Counted from the first letter of the stretch, positions 1-13,746 are shown. The stretch is 64,000 nucleotides of DNA from Tigriopus japonicus (GCA_010645155.1 JAAGOF010000109.1:1563898-1627897); one strand, 5' to 3'. Notes: generated by a model not told the origin, from the letters alone. Program-made: numbers and translations.

Positions 1-2922
1 GTCACATGCAGGATTCTGATTGGCATTCCAAATTGAGTTGAAGCCTGTGAACAATTTGGGAATGAACAGGTTCAAGTAGTCTGACTTCTTTTTGCACATG
101 ATGAGCGATAAAAGGAAGATCTGTCAATTAGAGGAGACAACCCTCGAAAAGAGTTCTGACGGCTCTTATCCATAGTTTCTGGAAGCCAGCGTGAGTTTCA
201 AAAAGTTATGAACTGACAACGAGATAATCTTGAGCTGGCACTTTCATTCTTGCAAGACAGAACTTAAGTGCATCACAGATCAACTTGAAATGTTTTGGGG
301 TTATAGCCCTTTAGTTGAGTTCCCTTTGGTCAAGGGAGGATATTTTATGGTAGAACAGACCAATGACTTGAAAACAATGGCTTCAGTGCCCAATTACTTT
401 GGCTCTTGAGAAGGTTTCAAAGTTATTTCTAACAAGAAAATGATTTGGATTACACACTTCCTTCTTGTTTGTAACAACTGCTATTAAAGAATGTGAACTA
501 GAAATATTGGTGAAAGAATTTCCCCCATATGTGGAGACAAACAAAAGGGAGGTAAAAACTCAAAGTCAATCACATTTTACAATTGTCATCATAAGTGTGC
601 AAAAGCATATGATTCTAACCAGTTCATTAGCTTTAAGTAAAGTTGCTTAACGTAACTGTCATTAGAGTTTTATATTCATTTATTTCTCGACTATGTTCAA
701 CAAACCACCCCACCACACACTCGCTTAACTTCTCATTTTGGCTACCCTGCTGTTCCTCTGCATTTCGGCCAAGCTGACCAGAACAGATATCAGGCTAAAA
801 GGGCTAGATTCCACTAGATTTGGAATTGTTCACATGATCTATTACTTGTCAGCATATTTTTCCCTAAGATACTATATGACCCACCGTGTACCAATCAATG
901 CAGATTCATCAAGCTCTTGTTTGACATTATAGAATAGAAATATCGAGAATTCGGTCATCCAGGAACTCTCAAGTCCCATAGCATCACGACAAACTCTTCG
1001 GATGGAAATTTGTTCAATCCCACGAATCTCCGGAGACTGTTCGGAAGTCAACCAAAACTTGACTTTTTGCTTCTTGTCGGTTCGTTGTTAGCTCGTCATG
1101 TCAGAGCTTGATTTATGAGGAATCCAAAGTTGAATTTCTTCTCGTCCGTCCAACCCTATTTGATTTGATTGTGAACATGATGGATGGAATAATATTGAGC
1201 AGTTACGTGGCAAAATTCACGGAAGCCTTGTTTAAAGTCATCGAGACCTGAGGCTTAAGATTGTCCTGGTGGTTTGCTGATCGAGGAACGCATCATGACC
1301 GATCGGATGATCAAAAAATAAAGAATCATTGTCTTTTTCCTGATCCAGTTTGTAATTATCTTCCTCCTAAGGTATCCGATCGCTTAGAGACCCCATGAAA
1401 AGAGACGATGAATCTATTCTTCATCTAGCCAATCTTCAAGTCAAATTAACACTGATAGTGGAGAGGCACACCCAAGAGCAAAATCCAATTTTCCCTCAGA
1501 ATTGCCCAAGGACTTCTTGAAAATACAAAGTCACGATGGAGCAGACATGAAAATCCGCCAACTATAATGAGTTTCCCACCTGAATCCACGAATGACAATC
1601 CATTTGGCCACAACGAATTAGTTTATTCAAAGAGTAGGCGGTATCTTGAGCAAGTTTTGAGTTCGTGGGGGGCTTTGATTAGAAATAGTTTCCCTCTCTT
1701 TGTATTGAGCCAACTTCCTTGCTGTTCATGAGACTTTGAACTCAGTTAATAAAACCTCGGTTTTGGACAGTTCTTTCATGTTATCATTCACAGCTTTTGA
1801 ATGTACGATTAAAGCTCGATTGCCTTCCGTAGCACCTGAATTTTAGCAGGGCAAAAATACGCATGTGTCTTTTATAACTTTGAAGGCTAATCAAACCTTG
1901 GCCCTTGCTAATCAAATGAATCTACTTCAACCATTCACAACTCTGCAAAAAATAAATACAAGTTCAATTTTTGGAGGCAATGTTTGCCCCCCCCCTTTCC
2001 AAGTTAGTTTAAAATTGTTAATATTGGTTTGAAATCCTCAACTCTTGGGACACCAAAATATTTCCTTTCTTACATAAATGTGTTAAAATCCCTAAATATT
2101 GAATCTAAATTTGAAGTGCCACGATGTTGTGATCTGTTTTTTCGCTAAGTAGATACTGTGTATCATGTTTCTTAGCAATGACCCTCTGTGTGATGAGGAA
2201 AGGTCATTTTTCGTTTCCAAGAAGTCCACTGAGTAATTTCTTTATCTATGAATGCCCCAAGATGTTCAATTTCCTGCCTCAAGCATGACTAGAGGGCTTG
2301 TAAGAACTGAATATTTGATGTGTTCTATTATCCTGCCAAATGAATAGCTCTTGTAGAATACGATCCAAACTGACTTTTGCTTAGGGAATTGCATCGCATC
2401 GACTAATATGAATCTACGGTTTATAAAAGAAACTCGGAGATTGATCTTTCAAACATCACTCATCTGTCAGCAAACAATGCGTTTCTTCGTCGGTTTCCAC
2501 GGATATTTCCTTTGGAAAACAAGGATCAGGCTTTCAGTTTAGGATTGCTAAAGAGCACTTTTTTGCAGTTTTAATGTTAATCAGGTTTCAGAACAATTCC
2601 CCAGATACTTCCACTTTGACTTTACACAGACATGAACGTTGCCCCATGATATCAATTGCCGTTTTGAATATTATCAAAATCTCATTTTTCAGCGATCCTT
2701 TTTCTAGCAAGAAGATTCAATTTGCTTGAACTCAATCTAACGTGTACCAAAAAACGTTCGTGTGAATTGTATTTACTATTACGTATTAATATGATTAGCT
2801 GGAAACTTAGTAGTTCTTTTTTACGATTACACTGATGATTATTTTCCAAGCTTTGCACTCTTCCAATGTAAATCCATTTATGTTTTTAGCACCAAAAGAC
2901 TTGAAGTTAATCGAAGGTAATC
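1..2922. other. Intergenic, no gene recognised
   Basis: I see no coding exon and no recognisable repeat with clear ends in this stretch. Open frames are short, lack family signatures and look like chance openings in AT-rich DNA. Exons of a gene lying mainly outside the window cannot be excluded. Confidence 0.5.
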
Positions 2923-3108
2923 CAGGGGTCGGCAACCGCTTTTGGGCCATATTTGATGTTTTTTTTCAGGGACCCACCTTGCAGAAGATAGTGATTACAA
3001 GGGTCAAAATTAGACATGATTTTCGAGCCGTATACTTCGGAATTTCCCCGTAGCCCTTGGGCCCTCCAAAATTCATAAAGGCCGCGGCCCACTGGCTGCC
3101 GACCTCTG
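2923..3108. mobile_element. Short hAT-like MITE (CAGGGGTCGGCA ends)
   Basis: The 186-bp element starts CAGGGGTCGGCAACC and ends GGCTGCCGACCTCTG, an imperfect terminal inverted repeat of the CAGRG type seen in hAT transposons. The flanking octamers AGGTAATC and ATCCAATC agree at 5 of 8 positions, so the target duplication is decayed. There is no transposase frame; it must have been mobilised in trans. Confidence 0.6.
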
Positions 3109-6100
3109 ATCCAATCGATCTGATTTTTAAAACCCAGGGCAAATTCTTGATTGATTACCGAAATGATTGTCCTGACAGTTAAAAACTGACAACCATCAAT
3201 AGCAAAGGTTAAAACCTGACTCTAAAGACCAAATTGAAGGTGGTTTTATTCATCGATCCCTTAAGATCAAATAGCTGATTTGAAAATGCCATTCTACCTA
3301 TTACGAAATCAATTCCCGTCAACCGTTATAACATATTGTAAATTCGTTTATTTGAAGAGTCTTTTTCTCAAAACTTTGCCCGTGAACTAGGCATCACTCT
3401 TTGAAAGAAGACAATGTCCGGACACTAAAATCTATTTGACCCTTGAAATAACGTTGTCCCATCACAAAGTTGCCAGACATTCAAAGGACCGAAATCTGGA
3501 AACAGTTCCCATGGGTCATTAAAGTGCCAGGACTGGAAAACTACCAGCTCTCAGTGCTCTTTTGGGGGATTTTGCAAAGTACAGCACTACATACGCACAA
3601 GCTCTTTCGGTGAGTTTGACTACGAACGATAGTCTTCCTCATGAATTCCCCCAACTTCCAAGTGTAGGAAACAAAAGCCGAGAGAGAAAGGATCCTAATG
3701 GATTCTATTCCACATGTTCCTTGAATACGAACAGGAGCATGAGATCCTCATTGCTTAGAACTGGAGGACCTTCCACATGAGATACTAGGTTTGCATACTC
3801 GATGTGTTGTCCACCATTTGTCTTTATTAGGGTCATTAGTAAACTACCATATTGTTCCCAGAGTTTTTCACATGTGTGCGTCTATGCCAAAAAACAGCCG
3901 TTAACCATATTTTTCTCCAGGCAATTGGCCGTTTCAGAATTGGATATTCACTCCATTTGAATCCTGCATTCGCATTACGGACACAATGTTGGAATGAGCC
4001 AACCTACAATTAATTTAAATAAGAAAACTCGGCCTTACATTTTCCATGCTACCCGTAAATCCTTTGTCTCATAAATATCAAAACGACATGCCGAATTGCA
4101 TTAAAGCAATGCCGCTTTTGGCTCTCAACTAAAGCATAAATAGGCAAAAAAGCGCCTTCAATGAGGTTTCCAACGAAAACCTACGTTTGGTTCCATTTTT
4201 GAAGAGAATTATTTGCCATGCTGACAAATTTACGAGCCTTGCTTACTCCGTTCCATTGAAAGAATCAAGGAAGTTTTTTCCTCAAATTCATTCACCACAT
4301 TTTGACTCATTCCAAGCTCAGTCAGACTCTAAAAAAGAACGTCCATACCTTCAGAAACATGAACAACCCAATTAAGTCCATTGGTAAAAGTCGTGACCAA
4401 GGTTCATGTGGCCTTTCGAAAGCATTGGTCTTGGATACATTGTACGCGTGTACGTGAGAAGCGATGACAAAGAATTCTTGGACGCAAACCCAATCTCTAA
4501 TACTACAGAGACCACGAGATGAAACACTCATCTTGAAACAGAATGACCTGAAGATGATTGTGCCCAACGACCTTTTAGCCTCATCAATGACAGCCCTCGA
4601 AAAGTGATTCTAGGGGTTTTAACAAAAACAAGGGGCTCTCTGGTATGGCACATGGCATAACTAATGAACTTGGAATCGAGCGAAAGGAACAACGGGGCCT
4701 GAAAATCAATGTACGTACGTACCACGGGAATTTTCCCCAGACCCTCTCGCTTGCCCCCTCTCTGTGACAGGGATTGATGCGAATTGGTGTCGAGAAATAA
4801 TCGACAACCTCCATTCACGTGGCTTCAACCGAGAAAGCTTTCAGGAATGGGGAAATAAGTCCGGAGTGACCTCGATCGTTAACCTCAGGGAAAAAAAGAC
4901 CACTGTGTCCAAGTCAGTTGTGGAGGCTTTTTTCAACTTTGTGCCTCAGAACCTCTGTGGACAATTGTGTCCCTCTTGGAACATGTGGAGCGTCGAGATG
5001 AAAACGTGGCATTTGAGTGCATTAGAAGTGGTAGGTAGAAGTTCAGTGCGTAGGTAGTACGTAGAGGTAGATGCTTGGTCCAATATTTGCCCAACAAATG
5101 GATTGAAAAGGCCAGTCAGTCAGAGGCCTTCAGGGCTTTTCTTCTTGTCGAAATAAGAACACGGAATTCCTCACGACGGAAGATGAGACATTCATCCCCT
5201 TGACTTAATTGCTGCGCAAATTCTATCACCTAACAAAGTGGTCCTAGCATCTTGAAAGTGGAACCAAAGTGTCACTAAAGTACTCCCTTCAGGCACAAAG
5301 TCGACATTGTTCCCAGGGATTTGAGAGAACGCTTTCAAGGAAAGAATATCGGCTTGAATTTGTCTTCACATCCCACATCCAACCAAGCCAGATAACATGG
5401 AAGAAGACATAGAAAGAGGGGGAGGATGAGGATGATTTCCTATGTACTGTAAGAAGCAGGACGCGAAGAAGGAGGATCTGGAACAGAGCAAGAAAAATTG
5501 GCCCCCATCCAACTTGGCCACACGAGGGATCCCAAGGTCTCTCTCTCTCTGTGGGCAGATATAAATCGACAGGATTCGGTGGATGAGGAACCCTGTCGTG
5601 GTGGAAACCAGCCTCTCACAATCCACAGCCTTATTAGAGGAGTGAAAATATGCCTAGGGCGATGGGATGCAAAGTGGTCCCCATAAACGGGTCCACAATC
5701 CCCTCGTTCCGTTCGTTTGGGCTTCGTCAAGCCCAAAAGCCAAGGAGAAACGAATTCAAAATTGGTTCCCATTCATCCAGAATGACCCCTCTGTCCCTTT
5801 GGACAATAACCACAATTTGTCGAAACGTCTGGCAGATTCTGAAACACGTGCCACGTCAGAGGCCTTGTTTTGATGTATCGGGCCTTCTTTGCGTGAGATT
5901 GGAGGCGATTTTTCTCATGGCGTGGTACATGAAAAGATCTCGAGAAGAAATGAGTCCCTGGATTCTCGAATAGATTGGAACTGGTTTGGAGCACTATCAT
6001 CCGAGTCGACTATTTGTGCCATATACTCGCACCATAGAAGAGGCTGAAATGTGTTGGCTTATCGATCTAGTGCTTGATTTGATTGGAACTCAGATGCGTG

Positions 6101-6582
6101 TCCTAAGGACGAAAGGGACATTGCGAGAAAATGAGTCTGGCACTCAATGTGTGTGTGAGACAAAAAAAAGAGGATGTGTTCATGCAAAAACATTTAGCAT
6201 TGAAGACGTGAGGGTTTTTTCTTCACTTGAGAGGCAACTGGAATTTGCAATTTTGGAGGATCTAGGGTGAAACAGAAATACCACGAGATCGATAAACTTG
6301 GCACTTCTACTTCAGCCAAATCCTAGAAGGCTGAAGTTTCTGGTTCTACAGAATTGTCTGTTCTACAAATTACTGATTTAATCATTAGCTTCCAATTCCA
6401 TCGGCTTAAATGTCTGAGACCCTTTACAACGTAAGTGAGGGTGATGAATTAAGAGAAACTAGATTCAATACCACAAGCCACCTTTTTGGTAAGATGTTGT
6501 TTGTTTACCCTTTGAAATGGAATTGCACAATTGTTCAATTTAGGATTATATCCGCAATCTTGGGCTTTTCAGACAAATTTGT
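3109..6582. other. Intergenic, no gene recognised
   Basis: Several 60-110 codon open frames overlap on both strands at 4.5-6.3 kb, where base composition is less AT-rich. None shows a recognisable domain. One plus-strand frame (about 4770-5057) follows a plausible 3' splice site (ctgtgacag), but with no family match I do not call it a gene. Confidence 0.4.
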
Positions 6583-6590
6583 GTCTAGAA

Positions 6591-6742
6591 CAGGGGTTCT
6601 TGAACTTTTTTGAGCCATGGCCCCTTAGAGCTTCTTGAGAAACAAAAGCTTGAAAAGTGTCTTGTGGTGTCGTATCAGTTAAGTTTTGACCGTTTTGGTG
6701 TTTTTCAAAAATTCTTCAGGGCCCCGAGTTTGAGAACCGCTG
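6591..6742. mobile_element. hAT-like MITE with perfect 8-bp TSD
   Basis: The 152-bp element begins CAGGGGTTCTTGAAC and ends GTTTGAGAACCGCTG, a terminal inverted repeat of the CAG-GGTTCTCAAAC type common in hAT elements. It is flanked on both sides by GTCTAGAA (6583-6590 and 6743-6750), an exact 8-bp target-site duplication as expected for hAT. It has no coding capacity. Confidence 0.85.
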
Positions 6743-6923
6743 GTCTAGAAGGTCGTTTAAATTTGATTATGATCAAAGCTAGAGCGTTATAATCAAAGCC
6801 CAAGTTTGAATAGCTATTTTAGTGAATGCTAATTAACAATTCTTTTGAAACTTTCTTAAAAAAGATAAAAACTTTAGTTTTTATCTAAAGCATTGTTGAA
6901 CTTAAACCAGAATTCATGCCTCA

Positions 6924-7510
6924 ATGGGACATACACAAAGGTTGCTCAAGTGAGTGTTTTGAATTAAACCGCTAGCATTGAGTTGCACGGCCCATTTTGA
7001 CAAACCCAAGTCGTTTCAATTTTAGCGTGTATTCAAAGAGCGTAGGGTCATGGAAATGATCGGTATTGCACGCTAAGATACATTGGCGGGAGTTAGTTGG
7101 ATCAAAACTTTGCAAAATTCACTTTCAGGGGGATTGAATAAAAAGCACTTAAGCAAGCCTTGTGCTACTGCAAAAATGGGAATTAGCAATGATCAAAACA
7201 ATAATGCACATTGCACACAACAACAATGCACATTTTTTCAGCTGATTCCATAGAATTGGATCAAAATTTCAAACTGTTTCCCATAAAGAGAATGGAAGTA
7301 GGTTTTACTCCTTCCTTGGAATGTATGATTTTCCTAGACTTAATTAAAAAAGATTAAAAATTAAATGACTTGATGTGCCAAAATGGGCTGAGTAACTTGC
7401 AAGTCATTTCAATTTTAGCTTTTATTAATTGAGCACAGCCAATATACCTGTTCTAACACTAGCGGTATGATTTAAAACGCTCACTTGAGCAACCTTTGAG
7501 CATTATCCAT
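6924..7510. mobile_element. Foldback element FB1, copy A
   Basis: Two inverted arms frame this element. The left arm has GGTTGCTCAAGTGAG near its start. The right arm (about 7370-7510) carries the reverse complement, CTCACTTGAGCAACC. Outer ends are ATGGGA and CCAT. The same arms occur in copy B at 33538-34193, and copy A is the more decayed. No transposase frame is present, and the target duplication is not clear. Confidence 0.7.
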
Positions 7511-8370
7511 TGGGATCAGGTATTTTAACTTGTCTGCCCTCTTGGCAGCTGAGACCTGAAAATGGGGAAATCGCCGCTCACACCCTGGAATGAAAATTGT
7601 TCTGCAATCACGATATGAACTTAAATATTACGGTAATGACAGTTACGGACAGTTTGGCACGATCAAACATCCAGCGTACCCCCAATAGTTTCTAGAACAT
7701 TTTTGGATTAGTTTCATCAGTGAGAAATTATTGCTGAAACAGCATGTGTCACTTTGATGTCCGGTGTTTTCTTCATGCAGGGTTCTATCTCGTCTTAGCC
7801 ATGTAAACAAGCAGTGAATGGCGGGAATCAAATTTTACACGGACCTAGAGAAAGGAGAATGGTTTGAGAACACCTAAAATCTAATAGAAATGTTAGTGTT
7901 CACAGTGATGCGTGAGCTCATAAAATCTCCAACGTCCATCATTATTTTTGGCAAAAGAAAGGCACCTTAAAAATGGACCAACTTTGTGCCCTCCATACTT
8001 TCCAATTTGGTCGATAGCATGCCAAATATCATTTCCAGGGATAGAGATACCAGTTACGGGTAGATTGGATGCTAAGCACTTCAAATCTATCCTTATATGA
8101 TGATTATATTTTGGCTCAAAATTACGACAAAACTTTCAGGTCAGGGTGTAAATATAACTTCACCCTTTGGAATGACCGCAAGTTCACTCATTTTCAGCTA
8201 TTTTTATTGTTATTGCCCGATCATCTGCAGTAAATAACCTCGAAATCGCACCCTAAAAGTCCACCTTTCTTCGATGCAAAAGAAAGATATTTGCTACTTC
8301 CGATTGGTTAAGTTCTTTCATCACATTTTTCCGCCTGTTTACAAGGTTTGTAAGTCAAGGACGACTCAAC
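7511..8370. other. Intergenic, no gene recognised
   Basis: AT-rich sequence with no coding signal or bounded repeat that I can support. Confidence 0.45.
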
Positions 8371-8797
8371 CTAGAGTATCGTCAAAAGTGTGCCATCTTG
8401 TGGATTTCATGCGGCAATAGCATGTTACACATATTTTTGAAGATTGCAATGGTCATTCATCAGTTTTGGACGAACTAAAGTGGCTAAAAAGTTGATGGCG
8501 AACCTCCAAATATAAGTTTAAGTGTTTTTCTGATGAGTTTTGGCATAGATCATGCCTGAATTACCTTTTCATTAGTCATATTTCCATGCCTATTTGAAAG
8601 GGATTTTACCAATAATTTCAACCAAAAACCACCACAGGTCCATTAACTTAACTCAGTCAACATTTTAGCCACTTTAGTTTGTCCAATACTGATGATTGAC
8701 CGTTTTAATCTTCAAAAATGTGTGTATCATTGGAACTGCGAGCTGTTGCCGCATGAAATCCACTAGATGGCGCACTCTATGATCGTACTCTTTTATT
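8371..8797. mobile_element. Foldback (inverted-repeat) element
   Basis: The left arm (about 8385-8508) and the right arm (about 8640-8797) are inverted copies. GGATTTCATGCGGCAA in the left arm matches the reverse complement of TTGCCGCATGAAATCC in the right, and ACTAAAGTGGCTAAAA matches TTTTAGCCACTTTAGT. The central spacer is about 130 bp. Outer ends and target duplication could not be fixed. Confidence 0.6.
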
Positions 8798-10003
8798 ACA
8801 GTGCTCTAACTCAACCAAGGAAATATTACAGCCTTGTTACAATAAGAGAAATTGAGCGAAAATTTAGTAGAATAACAGTATTCATGCAACATTTCCTCAG
8901 TCTTTCCTGATGAATTTTCTATGGCCGCGCATTTTTTTGGTTTCAACCTCCCTTCGTTGGGTTTGAGACCATATCGTTCAATTTTTTAACGATTTTAACT
9001 AAAGATGCACTGGGAAGTTCGGGCCATCATGAATTGGGAACACTAATCCAGTTCCAAATGGGTCAAGGAGAGATGCTCTTAAGAACAAGGCATTCAGAGT
9101 GCTTCTAAGTTGTCTTGCATTTGCATTTTGCATTCGAGAGATTTGGAAAATTCTTTGGAGCTAAGCTTGGCAACCCGTGGGAATGCAGAAACTGCAACAT
9201 GAAATATCACCCGTTCCAACCTTGATGACTGTATCTGTCTTTGAACCCAAAATGAAGGACCTTATTAATCTATAACTAGGCGTTTGAGAGAAAGCTCATA
9301 TTTTTGCGCGGATATTTCTCACAGTTTTAGAAAGGAAGGCGTTGGAGCAATTCAAAATGAATGAGGGACGAACTTGTGAAATCCCTCAGTTTATCTTCAG
9401 TCTATGACTTCCATTGAATGCATTTCCCCTAAAAACTTTGGAACACATGTTCTTGCTTGCAATTTTTCCAACGTCATTTGTCTTCTTGTATCTTGTTTTA
9501 TATTGACATTTTTCCCTCGGGGATTTGAAGTCGCACGAAATGACCTTTGCGTTTTACTGATGGTTCCGAGGTTGAAACAATGGGAAAGAAATGGTCTCCT
9601 GGCATGGAAAAAATATACATACAGTCTTGTGTGTGATGATTTTGGTTGTCCAAAAACATCAAGAAGAGGAAAATGCAAGATAAAGTGCAAAACATTTTTC
9701 AAAGAAATCCGCAACAGTGCTCTCAATTCAAGCAAGCCGTGGATCCAATTTCAAAAGCAATTCTACTTTTGATGTTTACGAAGTCTCTCATATTGATTTC
9801 TTTTTTAAGTAGCAGATCTCAACAAGTATTTTAGTATCTGAGGTTCGTGGGACCAATCGTATATTTCTGGAACCTAATCTAGATATACATTATGAGAGCA
9901 TGTAGGAGATACATATAACTATTGGAAATTACCGGGATACCCTGAATGTACGTCGGTGGTTCTTGAATTGTGTCTTCGGAGGACTTGACTGAACTGAGTC
10001 TAA
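8798..10003. other. Intergenic, no gene recognised
   Basis: A 122-codon ATG frame exists at 9404-9772 (plus strand), but it overlaps an open frame of similar length on the other strand and has no recognisable domain. I treat it as unsupported. Confidence 0.4.
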
Positions 10004-10011
10004 ATTAGCAC

Positions 10012-11289
10012 CAGGGCTGCCAGGTAATTGGAGACCAAAAACGCCAGATCGCCCTGTCAAAAACGCCAGATATCGAAATTCTCCGCCAGATTTTTTTCAA
10101 AAAACCGCCAGAATAACGCCTGATTCTAGTTCCTTCATTATGCATTTGTTCTAGAGGAGACATATCATGCACTAACCTTTCATCAATAAAGATAGCTGAG
10201 TTGAACTTATCAAGCATCCTTCGGGTTGATCCAGTTTAAAAAGACACATTTTTCGCACACATTTGCTCTCATTTAGATAAAAAGAGACTTTGAATTTGAG
10301 TTTATCAGTAAGACCAAATAAGACAAAAAATAAAGCAAACCACCATCATATTCAAGCTAATAATCATGAGTGTGAAACTTTCGAAAGGTTTTGTACCCTA
10401 AAAATGTGCTTTTGTAAGTAGTTGAAATATTTGGAAATATGGTGTATTATTTGTTTGGCCTTTTACCCATATATTTACAAAGTTTGAGTTTTTTTGGCAT
10501 TTCTTGCACTTCATTAGCCATGAATTAGCCAACAGAAATGCAAAACTGCATTTTTTACATTTTTTGTTTTTGCTCAAAAACTTTTCAATTTCTTTGACAG
10601 TTGAGTTTGTCACTGCAATAAATTGATTTGCCATTCCAATACACTTTGTTTACCATTCAAGCATTTATCTTTTCATCCCAACACACTTTCTTTACAATGC
10701 CAGCACATTTTTTTCCAATCTAGCGCATTTTGCTTGTCCCTTTTTCAGCTTGAAAAGCATCTTCTATTTGCTAAAATCTTCAAGCTTACCAATACTAGTT
10801 TCAACAGCCCAGCACTTTCTTATATTAATTATAAGATTTAAATATCAAGATGTATAAGTGATGATTATTATAAGCGCTACTTTTGGTTGTTTATCTGAAA
10901 TTGCTGGAAAGTCAACATAAAAAAGAGAAAAACGAAAGAGATGGCCCAAAAATGGTCACATTATTTTTTGTAACTAATGTAACTTTGAGCTCTAGCTCTG
11001 TTATGCTGAATTCTGCTAGAACATTGTGACACTATTGTGTTTCTACTAATCCTACAAATCAAAGAAAATACGCCAAATTTCACGATTTTCAGTTAAATAC
11101 CGCCAGAAACTTGTCAAAATGTTCTTCCCCGCCAAACGGAAATTTCCCAACGCCAGACTGTAACGTAAACCGCCAGAATACCGCCAGATTTTTCCGTCCC
11201 ACCAAATAAAAAATTTCGCCGCCAGACGTGGCCTCAAACCGCCAGAAACACCAAAATCTGGCGGGCCAAACCGCCATCTGGCAGCCCTG
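10012..11289. mobile_element. Non-autonomous hAT-like element, CGCCAGA subterminal repeats
   Basis: The 1278-bp element starts CAGGGCTGCCAG and ends CTGGCAGCCCTG, a perfect 12-bp terminal inverted repeat. ATTAGCAC lies on both sides (10004-10011 and 11290-11297), a perfect 8-bp target-site duplication diagnostic of hAT. Both subterminal zones carry many copies of CGCCAGA/TCTGGCG in both orientations, as expected for transposase-binding sites. The interior is AT-rich and has no recognisable transposase, so this is an internally deleted or substituted derivative. Confidence 0.9.
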
Positions 11290-11297
11290 ATTAGCAC

Positions 11298-11754
11298 CAG
11301 TTTGCACCAGTACATAACGGAAGCAGTTCGTCAATTGGGGGTTTGAGGTTGCGCTAGTGGAACTTGATCCATTGCGTGAAGGTTTCGATGTATTAGTTTC
11401 TACAAGATAGCAAATTATTACCTATCAAATTTAATCTCAGACTTGTTGTTGAGGACATTTGGAAGTATACCAGAAGCATAGTAATACGGTGAAAAAATAA
11501 CCGTGCACCAGTTAGTTTCCCTTCATAAGTTGCGTTTTTCAATCGCAAAAAGCAGCTTGTGCGCTATTCTCGAGCATATTTTATTCTACTGGTTCCTACT
11601 ATGCTTCTAATTTCCTTCCGTAAGTCCTCAATAACTGACCTATAGTATCCTCTTATTTCTGAAGAGTGAACTATCAAAGTTTGACACTTGAAATTAAACT
11701 TTTGTGTTGCCTTCTTACTGTTGAGTCTTTTCTGGGCAACAGTATCAAGCTACA
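11298..11754. other. Intergenic, no gene recognised
   Basis: AT-rich sequence. No coding signal or bounded repeat seen. Confidence 0.45.
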
Positions 11755-12262
11755 GTACACGGTAAATAGCTCACAAGGTAGAACGTTCAAAATAGATAGG
11801 TCACAGTAAAACGACACAGCAAAAAGGTTACGGTAATAAGGTCACAGGCCCGTGAGGCTCCGGAAGTAGCCAAGGGGGATCCCAGCGACCCTGATTTGTT
11901 CCATGGTTGAAGATTGTCCCAGGGGACCTCAAGATTGATTGGGTGGAACACATTTTTTTTTTCAAACAAAGGTCTCATTAGTATAGTCAACTTGAAGTCA
12001 TTTCTAACAAAATTCCTTTTTCAAATGGTCTCAAACCATCCCGGATCCGAAGGAGGGCGTTCCTTTCCCTTCTAGAGACAAAATTGTAATCCTTTTCAAG
12101 ATCTGCCCGTCAAGATCGGCTTCTAAAGTACTCCGGGTGGAACACAATCATGTCCATGGAAAAGTGATCTTTTTACAGCGACCGTTTTACCGTGTTACCC
12201 TTTTTGCCATGACCATTTTACCTTGTGACCTTTTTGCTCTGACCAATTTAGTTGTGATGGTT
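11755..12262. mobile_element. Inverted-repeat element with GGTCAC/GGTAAAA motifs
   Basis: The left flank (11755-11850) holds repeated motifs such as AGGTCACAGTAAAACG and AAAAGGTTACGGTAA. The right flank (12170-12262) holds their reverse complements, such as TTTTACCTTGTGACC and TTTTACCGTGTTACC. This matches a foldback or MITE with repetitive subterminal ends. Exact termini and a target duplication are not evident. Confidence 0.5.
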
Positions 12263-12757
12263 TTGTTTGAGATCTTTTAATTTGCAATCTCAACTACAAC
12301 ACCAAAAACCAGAATAAAATGCTAACATCAACAAAATGATGAAGAAGGTGAAAGGTACAAATTATGGACGAACAGAACCAACAAAGTTTAATTAAACCTA
12401 ATATTTGACGTAACAAATGCAATAATTTGATTTGGAAAAAATAGCCTCTTTCATAGAGTTAAGACCAGACTGACAGCTTGTATCAAGGATTATCAATTCT
12501 TCAAACGTCCTTCAAATAAACTTGTTGCCTCTTTGCTATTGAAGCATTGTTCTTTCTAATTCTTAAGGTCTTTCTACAGAAGCTCATGTGCTTCTTTAGA
12601 CGTCGATTCCAGAGGTTGATTGATATTCAAGCCAACATTCACGCTGTTTTTTATCAGAGCTGTCTTCTATGTAAAATATTTTTAAAAACGCAATTGTTTG
12701 AATTTGGTCAGTACTCTTGAGACTACAAAGTCACTCTAATATCAGTTATTTTGAACT

Positions 12758-13290
12758 TCATGTCAAACTTGACCTTTGATTAGATGATAAAAAATTTACT
12801 TTGTAAGAATGGAGAATACTGGAGAGCCTTCTTTTCACATTGCAACAATAGCTTACAAGCCAAAAAATGATATAAAACTCAATATATGGAAGACATTTGG
12901 TTTCAACGTCCCATAAAAATGTATTACAAAATGAAAGGTAAGGTTTAAATCCCTTTTCGGTGTTATTTAATGAATCTCCTTCTCGACATATGTTGGTCAC
13001 GTTGGAACTCCGCCATTGCTGTTCTTAACAGCTGTCGATGCCATCAGCGTCTTTTAGGCTTGCCGACTTAAAGACAAAAGGCCATTAAAAGTTCCAACAG
13101 CACAGCCACTTGTGTCCAATATATCCATTCGACGTTTGAGACCAAAAAACTTGTAGTTTTTTTTATCAAAAAATATTTTTTTTTTCAATTGGAATCAATT
13201 GCAGTAAGAATGGAGAATTGCGCACATTGCGGCAATAACTTGCAAACCAAAACATGATATAAAATTCAACATCTGGATATCTGTTTGACG
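12758..13290. repeat. Diverged direct duplication (two about 130-bp units)
   Basis: The segment around 12790-12905 (GTAAGAATGGAGAATACTGG onward, then CAATAGCTTACAAGCCAAAA) recurs at about 13205-13290 (GTAAGAATGGAGAATTGCGC, then CAATAACTTGCAAACCAAAA). The copies are in the same orientation and have diverged by point changes. This lies upstream of COX7C and no gene is seen in it. Confidence 0.5.
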
Positions 13291-13746
13291 TTTATTCTAC
13301 TTTGATTCTTTAACTATTACGAAAATTGTATTGTATTGTAAGTAAGCCTATGGCTTTTTTTGGAGTGCTTATACTTATGAATTTTAGTCAAAATATTAAC
13401 CATGTGGTGATCAAATAATTTCCCTCTATTAAATTATTATGTTCAACTTCTTGGATCATCCTGAATTTTGTTTCTTTAGGAGTGCACGTATAGCCACGGG
13501 GTTTCAAATACTTTTGCATTGTCTAGCCTTGACGGATGTCTACGCTTTTCCCAAAATAAATGTGCACAAGTCCCAAAATCCTCTTATCTGACCCAAAACC
13601 ATACTTATTTTTACACGACCAAACCGCATGACTGAAATTTACAAGACTTTCCGCAGAGGATTCCATTCGTTGTTTCGGTTGTGCAGGATCTCTTCTCACG
13701 TTCCATTCTCTTCGGATTTGACCTCCTCTTTCTCCTCATTGTCATC

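Noticed and set aside
4764..5057. 97-codon frame after a plausible acceptor
   Set aside because: It starts at CTG, has no domain, and is mirrored by a 96-codon frame on the other strand.
5366..6270. Several 90-110 codon frames on both strands
   Set aside because: Mutually overlapping and without family similarity; no consistent splice structure could be built.
9404..9772. 122-codon plus-strand ATG frame
   Set aside because: An opposite-strand frame of similar length overlaps it, there is no recognisable domain, and composition is like the flanks.
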